Source: an uncultured Lachnospiraceae bacterium (lineage in GTDB: Bacteria > Bacillota > Clostridia > Lachnospirales > Lachnospiraceae). Taken from it: a DNA stretch of 64,000 bases. The DNA is taken from NCBI GenBank assembly GCA_900554415.1, contig USGU01000010.1, positions 1 to 64,000 on the forward strand. Reading direction: 5' to 3'. Under the pieces are notes generated by a model. The model had not been told where the DNA came from. It saw only the letters and a list, made by a program, of their open reading frames with translations, and made no database searches. Positions 56,938 through 64,000 of the stretch are shown here, in pieces (position 1 is the first letter of the stretch; every line of letters begins with the position of its first letter). The translations under genes were made by a program, and so were the position numbers.

Positions 56938-57687
56938 ATGAAAAAGAAAGTATTGTGCCTTGTCATGGCAATGGTGCTGGTCGCAGGAAGCGGCTTTAGT
57001 GCAAAGGCAGAAGATTATCAGGGCAAAGATAACTGGGTTGCTGAATTTAACGGAAAAGAAATTACAAGTAATTTTAGCTCTGATGATTTGACAGATGAAG
57101 CTAAGAATATCCAGCCGGGTGACAGCATCACGTTGAAAGTAAAAATCAAGAATTCAGATTCCGCTAAGACAGACTGGTATATGACGAACCAGGCAATTCA
57201 GTCTCTGGAGGATGCAAAGGAAAGTGCAAGCGGTGGTGCTTATGAATACCGTCTTGCTTATACCGGTGCAAATGGAGAAGAAACTGAACTTTATAATAGT
57301 GAAACAGTAGGTGGTGAAAATGCTGCGAAGGATGAAGGATTACATCAGGCAACCAATTCGCTGACAGATTATTTCTATCTGGACCGTCTGGAAGATGGAG
57401 ACGAAGGCGTCGTTACACTTCAGGTAAGAGTCAATGGTGAGACGATGGGAAATGGCTATCAGCAGACCCTTGCAAAGCTTCAGCAGACATTTGCAGTAGA
57501 AAAAGTCACAGAGACAACGGTTATCAATAAGCCGGGAGAAAATAAGCTTATCAAAAATGTAGTAAAAACCGGTGACACAGCAAAGACGCTTTTGTTCTGT
57601 GGTCTGGCGCTGGCAAGTGGAATTATTCTTCTGATATTTGGTTTAATGACTTTGAAGAGACGGAAAAATGATGAGAGGGAGGCGTAG
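56938..57687 (+). CDS. Surface protein with KTGD-type sorting signal
   Basis: 249 residues: signal peptide (about 1-25), a beta domain including QPGDSITLKVKIKNSDSAKTDWYM (TasA-like, about 60-95), and a C-terminal KTGDTAK motif, hydrophobic helix (LLFCGLALASGIILLIFGLM) and LKRRKN tail. The KTGD motif resembles the alternative sortase signal of the 14932 protein (QTGD). It is probably the wall anchor of the fibre group. Starts 17 nt after the previous gene with GGGGAGG. Confidence 0.8.
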   Translation: MKKKVLCLVMAMVLVAGSGFSAKAEDYQGKDNWVAEFNGKEITSNFSSDDLTDEAKNIQPGDSITLKVKIKNSDSAKTDWYMTNQAIQSLEDAKESASGGAYEYRLAYTGANGEETELYNSETVGGENAAKDEGLHQATNSLTDYFYLDRLEDGDEGVVTLQVRVNGETMGNGYQQTLAKLQQTFAVEKVTETTVINKPGENKLIKNVVKTGDTAKTLLFCGLALASGIILLIFGLMTLKRRKNDEREA

Positions 57688-57691
57688 CAGT

Positions 57692-58597
57692 ATGAAGAGA
57701 ATGAAGAAAATATTTGTTGCGCTGCTCAGTTTTTCCTTAGTAATGGGAATGAATGTGATGTCTGCTTCGGCAGAAGAATATACCTATACGATTACCTTAC
57801 ATGCTGGTGATAAGGGCGCGCTTGATGGAGTGGAAGGCGGAACAGAAACCTTAACCGGCTGTCGGGCAGGAGACAGAGTTTCCTTTGATTTATCAAAAGT
57901 GACTGTCACAGACGATAAATATTATGTAAAAGGGGTGCGTCTCAGTGGACGTGATAATGAGGAAGTTGCACCGGCATTTTATGTAGAAGGTGACGCAGAT
58001 TATGTAGTTGCCTATGGAATTAAGGGTGACACAGTTGGTTATACAGTAAACTATCAGGATGAAGCTGGGAATGAATTAGATGCAAGTGCTACATTCTATG
58101 GCAATGTAGGTGACAAACCAGTGGTAGCTTATAAATATATTGATGGTTATATTCCACAGGCACTTGCCCTTACAAAGACATTGAGTGACAATGAAGCGGA
58201 AAATGTATTTACTTTCGTATATCATCCGGCAGACCCGGAAACCGTAACAATTATCGGTGAAGGTACCACAACAATTGTTAATGTACCTGGAACAGCGGGA
58301 ATACCTGCGACTCCGGGAACTGGAACTGGAACTGGTACAGGAACCGGCACTGGAACAGCGACTGAGCCGGGAACAACAACGGAACCAGGAACGGATGAGA
58401 ATGTAGATGTGACACAGCCGGATGATCTTATTGATTTGGATCCGAACCAGACACCAGCATCCGATGTGGATTTGAACAATCAGAATCTGACTGAGGCAGA
58501 AGGCTTCCCGATGGCGGTTGCAACTGTAATTGGAGTTGGAGCACTCGGAGCATTAATCGTTTTGATGCTGATTTTGAGAAAGAGACTGAGAGCATAA
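57692..58597 (+). CDS. MucBP-like surface protein with a C-terminal membrane helix
   Basis: About 301 residues: signal peptide (about 1-30), a domain with a MucBP-like segment (about 115-175; VGYTVNYQDEAGNELDASATF), a Gly-Thr repeat tract (GTGTGTGTGT at about 208-222), a Pro/Thr-rich linker, a membrane helix (about 272-294) and a basic RKRLRA end. No LPxTG or TGD sorting motif is seen, so it appears to be membrane-bound. ATG 57692 (GGGAGG upstream) is preferred to 57668, which overlaps the previous gene. Confidence 0.75.
   Translation: MKRMKKIFVALLSFSLVMGMNVMSASAEEYTYTITLHAGDKGALDGVEGGTETLTGCRAGDRVSFDLSKVTVTDDKYYVKGVRLSGRDNEEVAPAFYVEGDADYVVAYGIKGDTVGYTVNYQDEAGNELDASATFYGNVGDKPVVAYKYIDGYIPQALALTKTLSDNEAENVFTFVYHPADPETVTIIGEGTTTIVNVPGTAGIPATPGTGTGTGTGTGTGTATEPGTTTEPGTDENVDVTQPDDLIDLDPNQTPASDVDLNNQNLTEAEGFPMAVATVIGVGALGALIVLMLILRKRLRA
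58309..58350 (+). repeat. 6-bp tandem repeat (GGAACT/GGTACA-type)
   Basis: Seven near-identical hexamers (GGAACT, GGTACA, GGAACC, GGCACT) encode the Gly-Thr tract of the MucBP-like protein; the repeats could change length by slippage. Confidence 0.7.
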
Positions 58598-58685
58598 ATA
58601 TCATACAAGACGGAACGAGGATAGGCACTATTTTAGTGTCTGTCCCTTTTCCATATAAAGGGATACTGTCAGAAAGGACAATATT

Positions 58686-59234
58686 GTGAGTAAAAAGAGA
58701 GAAACAGAGAGTGCGAATAAGCACAGGAAAAATCCAGGTGGAGTGTTCTGCAGTACACTGGGAACACTCGCACTGGTTCTTTTAATTTTGGTTTGTGTAC
58801 CGCTTACGGTGCCGCGTATGCTTGGCTATCATATTTACACAGTAGTAAGTGGAAGTATGGAGCCGGCAATTCCAGTGGGCAGTCTGGTCTATATTAATAA
58901 TATGACACCGGAGGATGTGCAGGAAGGAGATGTCATTGCATTTTACGGAGTGACAGATGGAAGTTCTATCATTACCCATCGTGTAGTGACGAACAGTACG
59001 ATTATGAGTGAATTTATCACCAAGGGAGATGCAAACGAGGAAAATGATATGAATCCGATTCCGTACAGTCACTTTATCGGAAAAGTAGTGCTGACAGTGC
59101 CGAAGATGGGGGGTCTTGCACAGACATTTACCAGTACATCAGGTAAAATTGCTGCGGCATGTATGATTGCGTTGGCGGTTGTTCTCCATATTATTGCTGC
59201 GATAGTCGGAACAAGAGGGGAGCAGGAAGAATAG
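58686..59234 (+). CDS. sipW: SipW-type signal peptidase I
   Basis: A 182-residue ER/archaeal-type signal peptidase: nucleophile Ser in VVSGSMEPAIPVGSLVYI, and the base His in THRVV where the usual bacterial enzyme has Lys; TKGDANEENDMNPI is the conserved third motif. Two membrane helices (about 21-45 and 155-175). Family knowledge: SipW processes TasA-family pre-proteins. Its neighbours (55643, 56178) carry exactly such signals. GTG 58686 after AAAGGA. Overlaps the next gene by 1 nt. Confidence 0.93.
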   Translation: MSKKRETESANKHRKNPGGVFCSTLGTLALVLLILVCVPLTVPRMLGYHIYTVVSGSMEPAIPVGSLVYINNMTPEDVQEGDVIAFYGVTDGSSIITHRVVTNSTIMSEFITKGDANEENDMNPIPYSHFIGKVVLTVPKMGGLAQTFTSTSGKIAAACMIALAVVLHIIAAIVGTRGEQEE

Positions 59235-59737
59235 TGAAACGAAGATTTTTGGGTAAATACGATGGGAAGAAGGAAGGATGGTTCCGTCAATTTAAAGAAT
59301 TAATTATCATTTTTGTATTGATTGTTCTGGCTTTTCACTTCGTAATTGGTGCTTCGTTTGTGAAGGGAACATCTATGAATCCAACACTTGAGGATAAAAA
59401 GCTGGTGTTTTATCTACGGATTGTGCCGGAATATAAGCGGGGAGATATTATTTCCGTGAGGATGCCATCGGGTGAGTACTATGTGAAACGAGTTGTTGCG
59501 GTTGCCGGAGATGAAGTTGACATCCACGATGGAAAATTTTATCTGAATGGAGTTGAACAGGAGGAGCCTTATAGTGTTGGTATGACGGAAGCAGAAGGGA
59601 CAACGATTACATATCCTTATGTTGTAGAAGAAGGAAGAGTGTTTGTCATGGGGGATAACCGTGAGGATTCTATGGATTCAAGAACATTTGGAACAGTGAT
59701 GCGGAGTCAGATAAAAGGAAAGTTGTTGTTTTATTAA
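59234..59737 (+). CDS. Signal peptidase I (LepB-type)
   Basis: About 167 residues: one N-terminal membrane helix (LIIIFVLIVLAFHFVIGASFV), catalytic Ser in KGTSMNPTL and Lys in YYVKRVVAVAGDEV, then VFVMGDNREDSMDSR, all the standard S26A motifs. It is closely linked to SipW (1-nt overlap, GTG start), so two signal peptidases of different types serve this operon. Small compared with chromosomal LepB of some species but complete. Start placed at GTG 59234. Confidence 0.92.
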   Translation: MKRRFLGKYDGKKEGWFRQFKELIIIFVLIVLAFHFVIGASFVKGTSMNPTLEDKKLVFYLRIVPEYKRGDIISVRMPSGEYYVKRVVAVAGDEVDIHDGKFYLNGVEQEEPYSVGMTEAEGTTITYPYVVEEGRVFVMGDNREDSMDSRTFGTVMRSQIKGKLLFY

Positions 59738-59750
59738 GATATTTCAGGAT

Positions 59751-59776
59751 AAAAGACCGGAAACGGTCTTTTTATT
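59751..59776 (+). terminator. Rho-independent terminator closing the pilus operon
   Basis: AAAAGACCG (59751-59759) pairs with CGGTCTTTT (59764-59772) around a GAAA tetraloop, followed by more T. Confidence 0.9.
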
Positions 59777-59827
59777 TTTGCGTATGAATAGATTAAAGTG
59801 GAATAGATGAAAATGTGAGGAATGATT

Positions 59828-60037
59828 ATGAAGGATAAGAAAACACCATGGATTCTGAAATTTTTTCTGCGTGCGGTATTGGGAGCAGGTATTATTTTAT
59901 TTGTAAATCAGGTACTTTCTGATAAAAATATTGCAGTGGCAGTCGCTGTTAATATGTATTCTGTTGCAGTGGCGGGGGCTCTAGGTGTACCGGGAATCTG
60001 CGCGATGTACGGGATTTTACTGTATCAGATTATGTAA
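59828..60037 (+). CDS. bofA: BofA-family protein (pro-sigma-K processing inhibitor)
   Basis: About 69 residues with two membrane helices (about 8-25 and 32-60) and the BofA core NxxxxxxxxALGVPGICAMYGILLYQI. In Bacillus BofA holds the SpoIVFB protease inactive until the spore signal. ATG 59828 is chosen because GAGGA lies 6 nt upstream; ATG 59822 is alternative. It stands alone after the pilus operon. Confidence 0.8.
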   Translation: MKDKKTPWILKFFLRAVLGAGIILFVNQVLSDKNIAVAVAVNMYSVAVAGALGVPGICAMYGILLYQIM

Positions 60038-60101
60038 AAAATGAGCGGCTGACAGTCTTTGTCAGTTTATCACAAAACCAATTTTTTAGGGGATATAAGA
60101 C

Positions 60102-60130
60102 TGGACAAATGTCAGTGAAGGTCATATAAT
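60102..60130 (+). promoter_or_regulatory. Promoter of the Tad locus
   Basis: TGGACA (60102-60107), 17 bp, TATAAT (60125-60130). A 16-bp palindrome-like element GGAATCA-GA-TGATTCC follows at 60223-60238. Confidence 0.55.
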
Positions 60131-60284
60131 CTGTCTTACAAGAAAGACATGTGAGAATCAAAAAAACGTTTTTGGTGGCATTATAATAGCAGCTTGTCAG
60201 TAATTATAAAGTCACATCTCAGGGAATCAGATGATTCCGGTTTATGCCATTCGGCAGTTAATTCAAAGAAACTAAGAACAAAAT

Positions 60285-61292
60285 ATGTGGACAAGTATGT
60301 CAGAAAGGAGTAACGAAAGGATAACAGATGAACTTTTAATTTGCGATTCAGAAGAAGCATATGTGAAAAGGCTTGCAGAGTTCCTGCTTTTAAAAAAGGA
60401 GGTAGCAGTAGGCGTGCGAACCTGCTCGCTGCCGGAGAATGTGGAGCATTTTACAGAAATAGGTAATGTAAAAGTCTTGTTGATAAGCGAAGAGGTTCCA
60501 TATCATGAAAGAAAGCGTGTGTTTGCAGGAAAGAGGATTGTTTTAACAAGAGAACATTGTGCTGACTTGGGAATCGAAGAAACAGAATTGAATAAGTATC
60601 AGTCTGTCAATCATATTGTGAAAATCATTGTACAGACACTTTCGGAACATCCATCGAGTATCTTAAGGAGAAAATATGGACGAAAGAAAATAATAGGGGT
60701 GTATTCCCCGATACATCGGATTGGTAAAACAACCTTTGCGCTGAAGTTTGGGAAAGAACTGGCAGAAGGTGAGAATGTTCTGTATCTGAATATGGAAGCA
60801 TATGCCGGTTTTGGAGGCTATTTTCCATGGAAAGAAGGAGAGGATTTATCACATTTGTTGTACTACTCCCGTCAGGAGAATGATACGCTTGGTGTGCGTA
60901 TGACATCTATGATACACAGAATGGGAAGTCTCGATTATGTATTACCAATTAAAGTTACGACAGATTTGCAGGCGGTCACTACGGAGGAGTGGCAGAATCT
61001 TTTCAGACGGCTGTCGAAGGAGAGCATATATGAAACATTGTTGATTGATATTGGTGATTCCATAGGTGATATCATGGGACTACTGGAAATGTGTGACTGG
61101 ATTTTTGTTCCTTATGCAGAGGACATCTATGCGAAAGCCAAGATGGAACAATGGCAGTATATGCTGGAAGTACTAAAAAGACAGCATTTGAATCAAAGTG
61201 AAATTCGAATCAATATGGAACAGAATATGCGACAGGCAGTGGCAGAAGCAATCACGGAATTACAAAAGCGGGAAGGCATGAGTGGATGTTAA
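60285..61292 (+). CDS. cpaE: CpaE-like Tad pilus ATPase
   Basis: 335 residues: an N-terminal region (about 10-120) that fits a degenerate receiver-like fold, then a MinD/ParA-like P-loop domain (about 130-330) with GVYSPIHRIGKTTFALKF in the deviant Walker A place and LLIDIGDSIGDI for Walker B. Family knowledge: CpaE/TadZ localises the Tad machine. The lysine of the deviant Walker A is present. Start ATG 60285 has no clear ribosome site (ATG 60297 is possible). It overlaps cpaF by 7 nt. Confidence 0.8.
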   Translation: MWTSMSERSNERITDELLICDSEEAYVKRLAEFLLLKKEVAVGVRTCSLPENVEHFTEIGNVKVLLISEEVPYHERKRVFAGKRIVLTREHCADLGIEETELNKYQSVNHIVKIIVQTLSEHPSSILRRKYGRKKIIGVYSPIHRIGKTTFALKFGKELAEGENVLYLNMEAYAGFGGYFPWKEGEDLSHLLYYSRQENDTLGVRMTSMIHRMGSLDYVLPIKVTTDLQAVTTEEWQNLFRRLSKESIYETLLIDIGDSIGDIMGLLEMCDWIFVPYAEDIYAKAKMEQWQYMLEVLKRQHLNQSEIRINMEQNMRQAVAEAITELQKREGMSGC

Positions 61293-62155
61293 GGGCAGAA
61301 GAATTACATGAGCAGATAATTGCAAGAATGGATTTATCCACAGAGCCTACCGATGAGAAACTTCAGGAACTGATTCATGAGGTTTTGGAAGAACATTCGC
61401 AGAAGGAATTTATTCCTTTGAGAGAAAAAGCAGTTTTGGGAAAAGAATTGTTTAATGCTTTGCGGAAATTAGATATATTACAAGAATTGTTAGAAGATGA
61501 AACTATAACCGAAATTATGATAAATGGGGTAGAAAATATATTTATTGAGCAAAATGGAAACATTTTTATTTCTGAAAAAAGGTTCTTATCAAAAGGAAAG
61601 CTAGAAGATATTGTGCAGCAGATGGTTGCAGAGTGTAACCGTGTTGTCAATGAATCCACTCCGATTGTGGATGCAAGGCTAAAGGATGGCTCCAGGGTGA
61701 ATGTGGTGCTTCCACCGATTGCTTTAAATGGACCGATTGTGACGATTCGAAAGTTCCCGAAGGAACGGATTACCATGCGGCGTTTGCTGTCATACGAGGC
61801 AATCAGTGAAGAAGCAGCAGGATTTCTTATAAGGCTGGTAAGAGCCAGGTATAACATATTCATCAGTGGTGGGACGAGTTCTGGAAAAACGACATTTTTA
61901 AATGTTTTATCGGATTATATTCCGCAGGAGGAACGAATTATTACGATTGAAGATAACGCAGAACTTCAGATAAAAGGACTGCCAAATCTGGTGAGGCTGG
62001 AGGCGAGAAATGCCAATCTTGAAGGAGAAGGTGAAATCAGTATCCGGGATTTGATACGTGCTGCTTTGCGAATGAGGCCGGACAGAATTATTGTGGGAGA
62101 AGTCCGTGGAGAAGAAGCAATCGATATGCTGCAGGCTTTTATATGTACTATATAA
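61286..62155 (+). pseudogene. cpaF: CpaF-type ATPase, truncated at its C-terminus
   Basis: A 289-codon frame of the Tad/CpaF secretion ATPase. Intact: the N-terminal domain, ITEIMINGVENIFIE, the Walker A GGTSSGKTT (about 194-202), EDNAELQI and the Walker B RIIVGEVRGEEAIDML. After MLQA, where homologues continue into the His box (MNTGHDGSLSTGHAN-like), the frame turns into FICTI and stops at 62155. The missing part (about 110 residues) includes motifs needed for ATP turnover, so the gene is broken. The break lies near 62136-62138 and the sequence after it has mobile-element character. Start ATG 61286 overlaps cpaE. Confidence 0.85.
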
Positions 62156-62220
62156 TAATTATATATATAACGTATATAAGGATGGAAAATATAGATTAGA
62201 GGGAGAGACATAGGAACGAT

Positions 62221-62529
62221 ATGAACATTAAGTATAGGTTATTGTGTAAAAGGTTAATAGAGGAAAGGAAGAGAGTAGGTGTCATTCAATATTATAATGT
62301 ACTGTTCATAATGGAGTTAGTGTCAGATAAAGACATATGGTCTTTAGAACAGTGGGTGAATGGTATAAATAACATATATATGAAAGATATACATAATTGG
62401 TGTAGAATACATTTTGTTAAATATCACACTGTATTTGTTTACAGGAAAGAGTATCCGGTAAAAGCAAATATTTGGAATGGGTATTCATATATAAGGTGGC
62501 GGATGGAGCGGATGATGAATTTGGGATAA
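62221..62529 (+). CDS. Hypothetical protein (102 aa)
   Basis: 102 residues rich in aromatic and basic residues (YSYIRWRMERMMN), no membrane helix, no recognised domain. The ribosome site (AGGAACG) is weak and codon use is AT-rich. It may be a real element gene or a chance frame. Confidence 0.4.
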   Translation: MNIKYRLLCKRLIEERKRVGVIQYYNVLFIMELVSDKDIWSLEQWVNGINNIYMKDIHNWCRIHFVKYHTVFVYRKEYPVKANIWNGYSYIRWRMERMMNLG

Positions 62530-62605
62530 GATAAAATAGTGATTGCATGAAAGAGAGCTTTAAAGCAGGGTGTTCTTTTGAAAGTATGGATAGAATAAAG
62601 GCTGA

Positions 62606-62640
62606 AGGCTCTGCGCTATTCGTTTGGCAGAGCCTGAGTA
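62606..62640 (-). terminator. Terminator of the ParB-like gene
   Basis: On the minus strand AGGCTCTGC (62635-62627) and GCAGAGCCT (62614-62606) form a 9-bp stem that overlaps the stop codon of the 62616 gene. Confidence 0.6.
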
Positions 62641-63530
62641 TTCTCCTGATCCGTAGAAAATAAATCTAACTGACCTTCTGGAGTGGAACTTTGACCGGAT
62701 TCATCTTCAGTTGATGGTTCTCTTTTTTTGGGTGTTTTATGAGTGTATAATTTCTCAAAAGGAAGTGAATACTTGGATTTTTTATTGTATTCTAGTAAAA
62801 GAGCTTCTGCGAATCCTAATGAACCGGCACGACGTTCTCTGGCAGTACGACTGATTTCTCTGACAGAGACACGCCCAACTTTTTCTTTAAAGGTGTCATC
62901 TTTCATTGTTTCTCCATAAGCATTATCCAGACGGGCAATAGCATTAAGCATATTGGAACTAAAGGACATAGGAGCACCTTCCCATGTGGCAACACAAAGG
63001 CGTAAAACACGATCAAGAGTGTGAAAACCATATTTTTCATAGATATTAATTAAAGTGGATACAGCACATATACCTCCGGGGCGAGAGGAAGAAGTAATAG
63101 TGAGATCATATGATTCAACAAGGTCACGAATAATAAGTTCTCTATCATTACCAGCTTCAATATTAGCCATGAATATTTCATAAGGTAATAACGATTTGAC
63201 ATATTTCATCTGATTTGCAAAAATATCTGCTTCTTGGGTGTAAACAAGATCATCATAAACCATACACCAGACAGGAGTTTCTCTTGATCCAGAGACGAGA
63301 GCAACAATCTCTATAGTGTGTTGTCCGTTGAACACATAATTTATCCCATCACGTCTACTTACTTTTACAGGGTTTATCTGATAAAGGTCAAAATTAGCTG
63401 CAGCACGCTGAACGTGTTTGATGGAAAGATTACGTTGATAATCTTGATTTGAACATAAATTTTTAATAGGTATTTGCTCAAAATGCACTTGGGGAACAAA
63501 CTTTTGTAAATCTTCGGTATTTCCATCCAT
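62616..63530 (-). CDS. ParB/DUF6551-like protein
   Basis: 304 residues. The N-terminal half has a ParB/sulfiredoxin-type fold: IPIKNLCSNQDYQRNLSIKHVQRAAANFD (the box I-like region), VSRRDGINYVFNGQHTIEIV where GQHT marks the nucleotide site. The remaining part is helical with a poor-complexity tail (KKREPSTEDESGQSSTPEGQ). Such proteins are common on integrated elements; functions as nucleases or CTPases are suggested for relatives but not shown. It follows the next gene with a 2-nt gap, so they form one unit. Start ATG 63530. Confidence 0.75.
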   Translation of the reverse strand: MDGNTEDLQKFVPQVHFEQIPIKNLCSNQDYQRNLSIKHVQRAAANFDLYQINPVKVSRRDGINYVFNGQHTIEIVALVSGSRETPVWCMVYDDLVYTQEADIFANQMKYVKSLLPYEIFMANIEAGNDRELIIRDLVESYDLTITSSSRPGGICAVSTLINIYEKYGFHTLDRVLRLCVATWEGAPMSFSSNMLNAIARLDNAYGETMKDDTFKEKVGRVSVREISRTARERRAGSLGFAEALLLEYNKKSKYSLPFEKLYTHKTPKKREPSTEDESGQSSTPEGQLDLFSTDQENTQALPNE

Positions 63531-63532
63531 AA

Positions 63533-64000
63533 TTATATTTCCTCCAATTTTTTTAAAATATTATTTGTGGTTGATATTAGGCACATAAGCTGATATTTAA
63601 GCTTATATTTTGCTGTATCAGATGCAATTTTAAAATCTGAAACTTTTAATACCCTTTCGATAGAACTGTTCCACGAGGGAATCGTCAATGTAAGACTTGC
63701 AATTTCCGCATCTGGATCAAATTGTGGCAGGTTGCGTATTGAAGGAATAGAAACGGAAGATTCTTTCTTTAACATCGGTTTGGCGTAATTATTCCACAGT
63801 AATTCCCTTTTCATATCATGATAACTGAGATGTTCTATCTTTTCGGCAAGAAGGTAGTTATTTAGACTTAAAAGCTGCTCTTTTGATAATCCTGAAAGCT
63901 CAATAATATTAGCTTGGGAAATCCAGAGCTGACCAGAACGAACTCGTTTGACAAGATCCGGAACTTTTTCATCAATTATATCTAGTGCACTACTGTAAGC
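63533..64000 (-). CDS. Element-associated protein, 5' end outside the window
   Basis: At least 155 residues read through to the window edge (continuous frame to 64000). The visible part begins AYSSALDIIDEKVPDLVKRV and has an HTH-like segment (LWISQANIIELSGLSKEQLLSLN) that suggests DNA binding, then a region without motif. It precedes the ParB-like gene with a 2-nt gap. The methionine at 63814 is internal. Family unknown; perhaps a partner of the ParB-like protein. Confidence 0.6.
   Translation of the reverse strand, partial: AYSSALDIIDEKVPDLVKRVRSGQLWISQANIIELSGLSKEQLLSLNNYLLAEKIEHLSYHDMKRELLWNNYAKPMLKKESSVSIPSIRNLPQFDPDAEIASLTLTIPSWNSSIERVLKVSDFKIASDTAKYKLKYQLMCLISTTNNILKKLEEI

Larger units (their letters stand above)
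62137..64000. mobile_element. Edge of an integrated element inserted in cpaF
   Basis: From about 62137 to the window end the sequence is AT-rich and its genes (unknown small ORF, ParB-like DUF6551-type pair) are typical of plasmid- or ICE-like elements and unrelated to Tad pili. The left boundary is the codon where cpaF similarity ends. No integrase is visible; it would lie past the window, as would the second junction with the rest of cpaF. Confidence 0.65.

Noticed and set aside
60297..60360. A later start for cpaE using the GAAAGG site at 60314
   Set aside because: The ATG after that site is out of frame with the CpaE frame, so it cannot be used.

Overview
The window looks like the chromosome of a gut-type, Gram-positive anaerobe of the Clostridia, most likely Lachnospiraceae. 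The evidence is low G+C with strong AGGAGG ribosome sites, PerR with a reverse rubrerythrin, FeoA/FeoB, MecA, sporulation-type genes (CwlD, BofA, a GH18 of the spore/cell-wall kind), LPxTG surface proteins and class C sortases. No rRNA, tRNA or CRISPR array was recognised. The species assignment is inference from gene content only.

The left part (1-36 kb) is mostly housekeeping and accessory genes in short operons: a GIY-YIG protein and a DEAD-box helicase with a terminator-like hairpin in its leader; aspA divergent from a LysR regulator; NUDIX and GNAT genes; a DUF4143-type ATPase; feoAB divergent from an AraC regulator with paired direct repeats next to the feo promoter; an ECF sigma/anti-sigma pair; a class III Fic AMP-transferase; a MerR regulator with a textbook 19-bp-spacer promoter; a large surface protein; a heterodimeric ABC exporter; a truncated trpA relic; a Lon-like AAA+ protein without protease domain; cell-wall amidases; MarR/MATE; perR/rubrerythrin; an NlpC/P60 hydrolase with WalR-like boxes; a DnaA-box cluster; mecA; GH18/cwlD with a terminator overlapping the cwlD start; and a Sua5-type enzyme fused to a phosphatase domain that lost its catalytic residues.

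The right part (36-62 kb) is dominated by surface fibres. A minus-strand operon (43.1 to 36.0 kb) holds a degenerate GGDEF protein, a sigma factor, a probable membrane partner, a transglutaminase-like lipoprotein, and a compact type IV pilus-like set (PilC-type platform, four pilin-like or accessory membrane proteins, PilT-type ATPase). Divergent from it is a BTAD-type regulator ending in a second degenerate GGDEF-like domain, followed by two small related proteins and a 14-kb plus-strand operon: a 1903-residue VWA/Cna-B adhesin, an LPGTG major pilin, two class C sortases, a pilin-like protein without sorting signal, two TasA/CalY-like proteins with SipW-type signal peptides, a KTGD-anchored protein, a MucBP-like membrane protein, a SipW-type and a LepB-type signal peptidase. 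After bofA comes the start of a Tad pilus locus (CpaE-like, CpaF).

CpaF is cut off inside the conserved stretch after its Walker B motif. Beyond it lie genes of a different character (an unknown 102-residue ORF, a ParB-like DUF6551-type protein and its upstream partner), which I read as the end of an integrated mobile element that continues past the window. The most unusual points are the three fibre systems with degenerate GGDEF regulators, the pseudo-phosphatase fusion, the interrupted cpaF, the protease-less Lon-like ATPase, and several promoter/leader arrangements that make testable regulatory predictions.
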